Both the position numbers and the translations under genes were made by a program. Of a stretch of DNA of 64,000 nucleotides, positions 54,938 through 61,895 are shown piece by piece. The DNA is taken from contig CAYMYN010000007.1 of NCBI GenBank assembly GCA_964394665.1, positions 1 through 64,000 on the forward strand, written 5' to 3'. How positions within the stretch are numbered: position 1 is the first letter of the stretch; each line of letters opens with the position of its first letter. This DNA comes from CAYMYN01 sp964394665. Its GTDB lineage: Bacteria; Planctomycetota; UBA1135; GCA-002686595. The notes below the pieces were generated by a model. That model ran no database searches. It had not been told where the DNA came from and saw only the letters and a program-made list of their open reading frames with translations.

Positions 54938-56128
54938 TCAGCGGCCGCGGGTGGCGAGGTCCGGCGCCGATCGGCGGCAGGCGGCCACGGCGGCGCGCGC
55001 CTGTTGGCGGGCCAGGGTGTCGGAGCGCAGGAGAGCCGCGACGTCGCCGTCCAGCCCGCCGCGCTGCTCCAGGACGCTGCGGTTGATGCGCGGGATGTCG
55101 AGGAAGGCGATGTCGCCCGCCAGGAAAGCCTCCACGGCGACCTCGTCGGCCGCGTTGAGCACGCAGCCGGCGTCGGAACCCTGCTCGACGCAGCGGAAGC
55201 CCAGCTCGAGGGCCGGGAAACGCTCGAGGTCGGGACGCTCGAAGGTCAGGTTGCGGAAGAGGTCGAAGTCGAAGCCCACGAGGTCCGCGGGCGCGCGCTC
55301 GGGGTAGTGCAGGCAGTAGTGGATCGGACCGCGCATGTCGGGCGGGCCGAGCTGTGCGATCACCGAGCCGTCGACGAATTCGACCATCGAGTGCACGATC
55401 GACTGGGGGTGGATCGCGACCTCGATGCGCTCGCGCTCCACGCCGAACAGGTGGTGCACCTCGATCACCTCGAGGGCCTTGTTCATCAGCGTCGCCGAGC
55501 CGATCGTGATGCGCGGCCCCATGTCCCAGTTGGGGTGGCGCAAGGCCAGCGCCGGGGTCACGTGCTGCAACTCCTCGCGCGGCGTCGAGCGGAACGGTCC
55601 GCCGCTGGCGGTGAGCACGATGCGGCGCACGCGGCCCAGGTCCTCGCCGCGCAGGCACTGGTGGATGGCGTTGTGCTCGCTGTCCACCGGCAGGATCGTG
55701 GCCCCGTGCTCGGCGGCGAGGCGCATCAACAGGTGACCGGCGACGACCAGCGACTCCTTGTTGGCCAGCGCCAGGGTGCGGCCGCGCTCGAGCACCGCCA
55801 CCGAGGCCGGCAGGCCGGCGGCGCCGACCACGCCGTGCACGGCGAGCTCGTAGTCGGCCTCGCGCGCGAGCCTCTCCAGGGCGTCGGGGCCGGCGAGCAG
55901 GGCCGTGCCGGGGGGCAACTCGCGGCGCAGGGCGTCGGCCGCCTCGGCGTCGGTCAGGGCCACGAAGCGCGGCCGCCACTCCCGCGCCTGGGCGAGGAGT
56001 TGGGGCCAGGAGCGGGCGGCCGCGAGCCCCTCCACGCGGAACCGACCGGGGGCGGCGCGCAGCACGTCCAGGGTCTGGGTTCCGATCGAGCCGGTGCTGC
56101 CGAGCAGGATCAGGGACTTGGGTTGCAT
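54938..56128 (-). CDS. dxr: 1-deoxy-D-xylulose 5-phosphate reductoisomerase
   Basis: A 396-residue NADPH-dependent enzyme that makes 2-C-methyl-D-erythritol 4-phosphate, the second step of the MEP isoprenoid pathway. Motifs are LLGSTGSIGTQTLDVL (NADPH), LANKESLVVAGHLL, LPVDSEHNAIHQCL (metal Asp and Glu), ASGGPFR, HPNWDMGPRITIGSATLMNK (quoted in parts) and EVIEVHHLF. First gene of dxr-rseP-ubiA, the common bacterial order for dxr and rseP. ATG 56128 has a C-rich upstream without Shine-Dalgarno; a TACACT box ~50 bases further up could be its promoter. Confidence 0.96.
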   Translation of the reverse strand: MQPKSLILLGSTGSIGTQTLDVLRAAPGRFRVEGLAAARSWPQLLAQAREWRPRFVALTDAEAADALRRELPPGTALLAGPDALERLAREADYELAVHGVVGAAGLPASVAVLERGRTLALANKESLVVAGHLLMRLAAEHGATILPVDSEHNAIHQCLRGEDLGRVRRIVLTASGGPFRSTPREELQHVTPALALRHPNWDMGPRITIGSATLMNKALEVIEVHHLFGVERERIEVAIHPQSIVHSMVEFVDGSVIAQLGPPDMRGPIHYCLHYPERAPADLVGFDFDLFRNLTFERPDLERFPALELGFRCVEQGSDAGCVLNAADEVAVEAFLAGDIAFLDIPRINRSVLEQRGGLDGDVAALLRSDTLARQQARAAVAACRRSAPDLATRGR

Positions 56129-56284
56129 GGGGTGGGCGCGGGAAGGGAGCGGGCGCGCACCGGGCTCGGCGCGGGACCAGTGTAGGCGCCCCTCGCGGGC
56201 GTGGAAGCGCCCGGGCGCGATCCGAGCGGGTCGGACCGCCGGTCGCGGGCGTGTGGGGGGCGTGCAACCGCTCCGCGGCGCGGG

Positions 56285-56290
56285 TACGTT
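56285..56290 (+). promoter_or_regulatory. Candidate -10 box TACGTT of purM
   Basis: TACGTT predicts a leader of ~45 bases. That leader ends in a perfect Shine-Dalgarno AGGAGGA (56333-56339) four bases before a TTG start, contrasting with the leaderless-type genes. Confidence 0.35.
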
Positions 56291-56342
56291 CAGGGTCCGC
56301 GCCGGCCGAACTCCGGCCCGCGGGAGCCCCCCAGGAGGACCC

Positions 56343-57398
56343 TTGAGCCACGACGCGCCGCTCTCCTACGCCGACGCCGGCGTGAACATCGACGCCCAGG
56401 ACGAGGCCCTGAGGCGGGCCAAGTCCGCCATCCGCGCCAGCTTCACCCCCGGGGTCCTGGGGGACGTGGGGCTCTTCGGCGGCCTGTTCGACCCGGCCCG
56501 GGTCGGTTGCGCGGGCGCGATCCTGGTCGCCAGCGCCGACGGCGTGGGGACCAAGCTCGAGGTCGCCAAGCGCGCCGGGATCTACGACACCGTCGGGCGC
56601 GACCTGGTGCAGCACTGCATCAACGACATCCTGGTGCAGGGCGCACGGCCGTTGTTCTTCCTCGACTACGTGGGGACCGGCAAGCTCGATCCGCGGGTCG
56701 TGTCCGAGTTGATCCGGGGCTGCGCCGAGGCCTGCCGCGAAGGCGGGCTCGCGCTGCTGGGCGGCGAGACGGCCGAGATGCCGGGCCTGTACGCGCCGGG
56801 CGACTTCGACCTGGTGGGTTTCATCGTCGGCGCCGTGCGGCCCGAGCACCTCCTGGACGGCTCGAAGGTGCGCGCGGGCGACGTGTTGCTCGGCCTGGAG
56901 AGCAGCGGCCTGCACACGAACGGCTTCTCGCTGGCGCGCAAGATCCTGTTCGAGCGCGAGGGCTTCTCGATCGACGATCGCCCGCCGCAACTCGGCGGGC
57001 GTACGGTGGGGGAAGCGCTCCTGGCCGTGCACCGCTCGTACCAGAAGCCGCTCCTGCCCCTGGTCGAGGACGGGCTCCTGCATGCGATGGCCCACATCAC
57101 CGGCGGGGGTCTGCGGGACAACCTGCCGCGCGTGCTCGGCGGGCGCCGCGCGGTGATCGACCTCGCGGCGTGGACGCCCCCGCCCCTTTTCCGGCTGCTG
57201 TGCGACGCCGGCAAGTTGGCGCGCGACGAGGCCTACCGGGTGTTCAACATGGGCATCGGAATGGTGCTCTTCGTCGATCCCGTCCAGGTCAGCACGGTGC
57301 GTGGACGGCTGGAAGCGGCGGGCGAACGCGTCCTCACCCTCGGCGTGGTCGAGGATGCCCCGCCCGGCGCGGGGGGCGTGGTGTGGCGTCAGGCCTGA
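56343..57398 (+). CDS. purM: Phosphoribosylformylglycinamidine cyclo-ligase (AIR synthetase)
   Basis: A 351-residue enzyme of purine synthesis that closes the imidazole ring of AIR with ATP. Key stretches are LSYADAGVNIDAQDEAL, ASADGVGTKLEVAKRAG, GRDLVQHCINDILVQGARPL (Asn-Asp motif), ALLGGETAEMPGLYAPGDFD, LESSGLHTNGFSLARKI and AHITGGGLRDNLPRVL. The start is TTG 56343, decided by the AGGAGGA Shine-Dalgarno at 56333-56339; no ATG is near. A TPR-like gene overlaps its end by 16 bases. Confidence 0.96.
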   Translation: MSHDAPLSYADAGVNIDAQDEALRRAKSAIRASFTPGVLGDVGLFGGLFDPARVGCAGAILVASADGVGTKLEVAKRAGIYDTVGRDLVQHCINDILVQGARPLFFLDYVGTGKLDPRVVSELIRGCAEACREGGLALLGGETAEMPGLYAPGDFDLVGFIVGAVRPEHLLDGSKVRAGDVLLGLESSGLHTNGFSLARKILFEREGFSIDDRPPQLGGRTVGEALLAVHRSYQKPLLPLVEDGLLHAMAHITGGGLRDNLPRVLGGRRAVIDLAAWTPPPLFRLLCDAGKLARDEAYRVFNMGIGMVLFVDPVQVSTVRGRLEAAGERVLTLGVVEDAPPGAGGVVWRQA

Positions 57399-57973
57399 TC
57401 GCGCTGGCGCTGGCGCTCGCCCTCGAGCCGGCCTGGGGCCCCGCGCAGGGCGCGGACGGGGCGCTCGTCGAGGCCCTGCACGCGGCGCCGCAGGCCGAGC
57501 TCGTGCCCCTGCTCGAACGGGGGCATCGGCGTCTCGTCGAGCTCGGCCTGCGCGGCGATGCCGCCGCGGCTCTCCCGATCGCCGAGGCGCTCTTCGCCCG
57601 CGCGCCGGCGCCCTGGAGCGCAGACTCGCTCTCCTTGACCCTGACGCGCCTGGGGCGACACGAGCGCGCGCGCACGGTGCTCGCGGCGCTGCTGCGCGAC
57701 CTGCCGCCCGGGCCGGAACGCGACGCGCTCCGGCAGCGGCGCGCCTTGGCGGCCCTGGGCGCGGGGCGGCGCGACCTCGCCCTCGAGGACCTCGGCGCGA
57801 CGCTCGCCGCGGGCGACGCGGACGCGGCGCTGATCCTGGGGATGCTCGCCCTGCGCGAGGGGCGCGCCGACCCAGCCCGGGACCTCTTCCGCGCCGTCCT
57901 CGTGCGCACGGCCGATGCCGATCCGCGCCAAGCCTGGGCCCGGCGGGGTTGGGGTCTTACCATGCTCCCCTGA
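57383..57973 (+). CDS. Secreted TPR-like protein
   Basis: A 196-residue exported protein of unknown role. GTG 57383 gives a signal peptide (LIALALALALEPAWGPAQG). The rest is a string of helix-turn-helix units such as LVELGLRGDAAAALPIAEAL, LTRLGRHERARTVLAALLRD and ALGAGRRDLALEDLGATLAA, which match the tetratricopeptide pattern (Gly/Ala at positions 8 and 20). It overlaps purM by 16 bases, so it is read from the same mRNA although no functional link is apparent. The 131 bases after it hold a small hairpin (GGGGCG/CGCCCC, 58024-58043). Confidence 0.72.
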   Translation: MASGLIALALALALEPAWGPAQGADGALVEALHAAPQAELVPLLERGHRRLVELGLRGDAAAALPIAEALFARAPAPWSADSLSLTLTRLGRHERARTVLAALLRDLPPGPERDALRQRRALAALGAGRRDLALEDLGATLAAGDADAALILGMLALREGRADPARDLFRAVLVRTADADPRQAWARRGWGLTMLP

Positions 57974-58104
57974 ACGCTCCGCCCGGGGCGGGTTCGCCCG
58001 CGACGGTTTCGCGCCTGTTCCAAGGGGCGATGGTCACCGCCCCGCCGTAGCCCACTAGGGTCCCCGCACCCCGGCGGGGCCGCCCCCGACCCTTCGAGGC
58101 CAGC

Positions 58105-59430
58105 ATGTCGAAACGATCGATCCTCGGACTGGGCGCCGGCTTGGCGCTCTTGCCCGCCCTAGCCCTCGGTCCCAGTGCCGCCGCGTTCCAGGGCGCCGCC
58201 GCGAGCGACGCCGGTGAACGCGTCCTGCGGGATCGGGATCACGAGGGACTGGGCAAGCTCCTGGCGACCTGCATCGAGTCCCTCAGCAACCAGCGGGTCG
58301 ACCGCGTCGCGGCCCAGGCGGCCCTGCGGGAGGAGTTCGAGAAGCTCGAGAAGCGCCGCTCCGGCGGTACGGGCGAGCGCCCCATGCTGGCGCTGACGAA
58401 GGACCTCGGCCGCGCGCTGTGGTTGGCCCAAGGCTATGCCGGCCAACGCGTGCGCGCCGGCAGCGTCGAAGCGGTCGACACGACCTCGCCCTTCCGCAAC
58501 AAGGTGTCGTACGCCGTGGCGGTCCCCGGAGGCTACAACCCGCGGCGCGGGGACAGCTACCCCTTGCTGCTGTTGCTGCCGGACGTGCCGACCCCGGGCC
58601 AGCCGGTGGGCCCGCAGCAGTTCCTGACGGACAACTGGGTCGACTCGGAGCTGCGCAAGTCGGCCCTGCTGGTGGCCGTCGGGATGCCCGCCAAGGTCGA
58701 GGCCTGGGCCAGCTTGGGCGAGGAAGGCGTCCCGGGGGGGGTCGCCACCCTGTTGACCGTGTTGCTCGAGGTGACCCGCAAGTACGCGGTCGACTTCGAT
58801 CGCATCTACCTCGTCGGCCACGGCGCCGGGGTCGATGCCGCCATGCGCATCGGCGCCATGTTCCCCGACCGCTTCGCGGGCGTGATCGGACGCCGCGGAG
58901 ACGCCGCGGAGATCGCGCCGGGCAACTTCAAGAACCTGCCGACCCTGCTGACCGGCGCGGGGGCCCGCGCCACGGCCTTCGAAGCGGCCGCGAAGGCCGC
59001 CGAGCTCGACAACGTCACCCTGGCGGCCGACGCCTCGGAGGCCGACGTCTGGAAGTGGGCCCAGGAACACCCGCGGCGCGCGAACCCCCTGGAGGTCGTG
59101 CTCGTGCCCGGCAGCCCCTTCCCGCACAAGGCCTACTGGCTCGAGGTACCGGCTTCCGAGGGTGGCTCGGAGGTCCGGATCCGGGCCGTGGCCGACAAGA
59201 CCACGAACACGATTCGTCTCGAGACCAAGGGCGTGAGCGAGGTGACGTTGTTCTTCAACGACGACATCCTGGACCTCGACCGCCCGATCCAGGTCATCAG
59301 CAACGGCAAGGAGCATCCGCAGGAGGTGATCCCGCGGAACTTCAACACCTTCCTGGCGCTGATCTACGGCGGCCGCAACGACCCGGGCAAGCTGTACGTC
59401 GCGAGCAAGCGCTACGACGTCACGGAGTAG
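58105..59430 (+). CDS. Secreted esterase-fold protein lacking the nucleophile Ser
   Basis: A 441-residue exported alpha/beta-hydrolase-like protein. The signal peptide is GLGAGLALLPALALGPSAAA. A helical region (~40-115) precedes the hydrolase core, which shows YAVAVPGGYNPRRGDSYPL, LLLLPDVP and then DFDRIYLVGHGAGVDAAMRI. The nucleophile elbow should be GHSxG; here it is GHGAG, so the Ser is gone and PHB-depolymerase-type catalysis is unlikely. The last ~90 residues are a small beta domain with VTLFFNDDILDLDRPIQVIS, a phrase I recall from related planctomycete hydrolases. A TAGGGT at 58056-58061 may be the -10 box. It probably binds rather than cleaves a polymer. Confidence 0.78.
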   Translation: MSKRSILGLGAGLALLPALALGPSAAAFQGAAASDAGERVLRDRDHEGLGKLLATCIESLSNQRVDRVAAQAALREEFEKLEKRRSGGTGERPMLALTKDLGRALWLAQGYAGQRVRAGSVEAVDTTSPFRNKVSYAVAVPGGYNPRRGDSYPLLLLLPDVPTPGQPVGPQQFLTDNWVDSELRKSALLVAVGMPAKVEAWASLGEEGVPGGVATLLTVLLEVTRKYAVDFDRIYLVGHGAGVDAAMRIGAMFPDRFAGVIGRRGDAAEIAPGNFKNLPTLLTGAGARATAFEAAAKAAELDNVTLAADASEADVWKWAQEHPRRANPLEVVLVPGSPFPHKAYWLEVPASEGGSEVRIRAVADKTTNTIRLETKGVSEVTLFFNDDILDLDRPIQVISNGKEHPQEVIPRNFNTFLALIYGGRNDPGKLYVASKRYDVTE

Positions 59431-59469
59431 GCGCGTGCCGAGGAACGTCGCCGCGGGGAACGGGGGGCG

Positions 59470-61098
59470 ATGAGCGGCGCGCAGGGGCCCACCGGGGCGG
59501 CGACGCGCTCGGGCCGCGGAACGGCGGGGCTGCTGGTCCTGGTCTTCCTCGCGGGGGCCGGGACCATGTCGGTCGAGTTGGCGGCCGTCCGATTGCTCGC
59601 GCCCTGGTACGGCACGAGTCTGGCGGTCTGGACCAACGTGATCGGGGTGGTGCTCCTGGCGCTGGCCGTCGGATACCTGCTCGGCGCGCGGCTGGCCGCG
59701 GGCCGCGATCCAGGCCGCGCGCTCGCCGGGGCGCTGCTCGTGGCGGGCGCGGTGGTGCTCACCCTGCCCGCGCTGGCGCGCCCCGTCGCCGGCGCGTTCT
59801 TGCCTCCGGGCCAGACCCTGGATGGCGCGGCGGAGTTGCTCGCCTGGGGTTCGCTCGCGACCTCGTTGGTGCTCTTCCTGCCCCCGGCCCTGGCCCTGGG
59901 CTGCATCGGCCCGCTCGCGGTCGAGCTGGTCCAGGCGCGCACGGGCGTGCACCCCGGCACCGCCGGCGGCCGGGTCCTGTGCGCCTCGACCCTCGGCAGC
60001 CTGGTGGGCACCTTCGGCACGACGCACGTATTCCTGCCGCGGGTGGGCCTGGGCCTGACCTTCGGCGGAGCGGGGGCCCTGCTCCTGATCCTGGGGGCGC
60101 TGCTGCTCTTGCGCCGCGGTCGCGGCGCCGTTCCCTGGGCCGTCGGAGCGCTGCTGCTCGCGACGGCCGCCGCGTGGGCGCCCGGCCCCGGCGCGGCGGG
60201 CCTTCCCGCTGGCATGCGCCTGCTGGCGGAGCGCGAGTCCCCCTACCAGCGCGTGCGCATCGTCGAGGTGGGGGAAGGCCCGGAGGCCTGGCGCCTGCTG
60301 CAGGTGAACGAGGGCCTCGACTCCTTCCAGTCGGTGTGGTCGCCGCGGCCCGGCCTGCTCGGTGGCGGGCACTACTACGACGCCTTCGCCCTCCCGCCGT
60401 GGTGGGACGGCGCGGTGGGGGACTGGAACGTGCTCGTCCTGGGCCTGGGGGCCGGCACGGTCTGGCGCGTGCTCGAAGGGGCGCTGCCGCCGGAGGCGCG
60501 CCTGGTGAGCGTCGGCGTCGAGCTCGACCCCGTCGTCGTCGAGTTGGCCCAGCGTTGGATGGACCTCCCGTCGCCGGGGCCCGAGCGCGAGATCCTGTCC
60601 GGTTGGGACGCGCGGGCCGCCCTGCGCTGGCTCCCCGGGCCGTTCGACCAGATCGTGCTCGACGTGTACGCCAACCAGATGGAGATCCCGGCGCACCTCG
60701 CCACGCGCGAGTTGTTCGGGTTGCTGGCCGAGCGCCTACGCCCGGGGGGCTGGTTGGTGGTCAACGTCGGCGGCTTCGGGCTCGATGACCCGGTGGTCGA
60801 AGCCGTGGCGGCCACGATCGCCGCGGCCTTCGGCGAGGACTGCCTCGCCCTCGCGGTGCCGTTCTCGCGCAACGCGGCCCTCGTCGCGCGGCGCGCGGGG
60901 AGGGTCCCGGGTCCCGGTAGCGCGGGTTGGGTCGCGACCGAGTGGCCCGTCGCTCCCTTCCTCGAACGCGCCGCGGTGCCGGGGGCCTGGCGCTGGATCG
61001 GGGCGGAGGACGGACCGCGACTCAGCGACGATCGCAGCGGCCTCGAGTGGCTGCAGCGGCGCTCGGTCGAACGCGCCGCGCGGGGGACGGACCCGTGA
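59470..61098 (+). CDS. Membrane-anchored spermidine-synthase-like protein
   Basis: A 542-residue protein. The first ~240 residues form about seven transmembrane helices (e.g. VIGVVLLALAVGYLLGARLA, LLLILGALLLLRRGRG). The remainder is a class I methyltransferase/aminopropyltransferase domain with LVLGLGAGTVWRVLEG, GVELDPVVVELAQRWMD and the strand-5 motif DQIVLDVYANQMEIPAHL, ending in RPGGWLVVNVGGFGL. The opening phrase MSVELAAVRLLAPWYGTS is typical of the fused membrane spermidine-synthase-like family. Whether it makes polyamine is unknown, since the substrate pocket is not conserved enough to judge. The stop overlaps the next GTG (GTGA, 61095-61098). Confidence 0.86.
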   Translation: MSGAQGPTGAATRSGRGTAGLLVLVFLAGAGTMSVELAAVRLLAPWYGTSLAVWTNVIGVVLLALAVGYLLGARLAAGRDPGRALAGALLVAGAVVLTLPALARPVAGAFLPPGQTLDGAAELLAWGSLATSLVLFLPPALALGCIGPLAVELVQARTGVHPGTAGGRVLCASTLGSLVGTFGTTHVFLPRVGLGLTFGGAGALLLILGALLLLRRGRGAVPWAVGALLLATAAAWAPGPGAAGLPAGMRLLAERESPYQRVRIVEVGEGPEAWRLLQVNEGLDSFQSVWSPRPGLLGGGHYYDAFALPPWWDGAVGDWNVLVLGLGAGTVWRVLEGALPPEARLVSVGVELDPVVVELAQRWMDLPSPGPEREILSGWDARAALRWLPGPFDQIVLDVYANQMEIPAHLATRELFGLLAERLRPGGWLVVNVGGFGLDDPVVEAVAATIAAAFGEDCLALAVPFSRNAALVARRAGRVPGPGSAGWVATEWPVAPFLERAAVPGAWRWIGAEDGPRLSDDRSGLEWLQRRSVERAARGTDP

Positions 61099-61610
61099 TC
61101 GGCTCGCTGCTCCTCGCCGCGTCGTGGATCGCGCCCCAGGGTGGGGGCTTCGAGGCGGCCCTCGAGGCCGTCCAACGGGGGCGCTTCGCCGAGGCCCTCG
61201 TCGCGGCCTCCCAGGAGGCCGATCCCCTGCGGCGCCGCCAGGCCGCCGTGCACACCCGCCACCACGCGGGGGACCTGCGGGGAGCGCTCTCCGAAGCGGC
61301 CGCGGGGCTGGCCGAGGCGCCCGGGGACCCGTGGCTCCTCGAGCAGGCGGCGTTCCTTGCGGTCTCGCTCAACGAGGGGCCGCGGGGACTGGCCTGGGCC
61401 GAGGACCTCGTGGGGGTGGTGGAAGCCCGCGGGGGCGCGGACGACCCCGCGCTGGCGCGGGTGCGCGACCTCCGCGCCCAGGCCCGGGCTGCCGCGGAGC
61501 GCTCGGTCGCCCGCGGGCAGGCCCTCGGGCGCGCTCGAACGGTGGCCGGCCTCGGTTTGGTCGGGGCCCTGCTGGCTCTCACCTGGCTGGCCCGTCCGCT
61601 CCGGTCCTAG
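61095..61610 (+). CDS. Small TPR-like membrane protein
   Basis: A 171-residue protein coupled to the spermidine-synthase-like gene by a GTGA overlap. The N-terminus is a weak signal or anchor (VIGSLLLAASWIAPQ), the middle is helical with TPR-like spacing (GRFAEALVAASQEADPLRRR, HHAGDLRGALSEAAAGLAEA), and the C-terminus is a transmembrane helix (VAGLGLVGALLALTWLARPL). The function is unknown; it may stabilise the upstream membrane protein. Confidence 0.7.
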   Translation: MIGSLLLAASWIAPQGGGFEAALEAVQRGRFAEALVAASQEADPLRRRQAAVHTRHHAGDLRGALSEAAAGLAEAPGDPWLLEQAAFLAVSLNEGPRGLAWAEDLVGVVEARGGADDPALARVRDLRAQARAAAERSVARGQALGRARTVAGLGLVGALLALTWLARPLRS

Positions 61611-61825
61611 CAGCCCGACCCCCGTGCCGCGGAAAGGACTCCGCAGGAACGAGACCGCCCACGCGAGCTGCGGCCTCGCGCGGGCGGAGTTCCCCTTGCT
61701 TCTCGTCCAGGGGGTGAGTGCTTGAGCGGACCATAGCGCCGGGAGGGTCCGGGGAGAAGCGCCCTTCGTGAACTTTCCCGATACCTGGACCCTGGGCCCG
61801 TTCCCGAACCGATCCACCCGAACGG

Positions 61826-61860
61826 CCAGGGCCCCCGCAGGTTCGCTGCGGGGGCCCTGG
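61826..61860 (-). terminator. Strong hairpin after the HEAT-repeat gene
   Basis: A perfect 14-bp stem (CCAGGGCCCCCGCA / TGCGGGGGCCCTGG) with a 7-base loop lies ~36 bases past the minus-strand stop, in a 285-base convergent gap. No T-run follows on either strand. The rest of the gap shows nothing recognisable. Confidence 0.55.
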
Positions 61861-61895
61861 GCGGGTCGCGTCGGACCCGATCGCCGTGCGTGGGA

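Noticed and set aside
61771..61776. GAACTT resembling an ECF sigma -35 element
   Set aside because: It points into a convergent gap with no downstream plus-strand gene in the window, and no -10 partner at suitable spacing.
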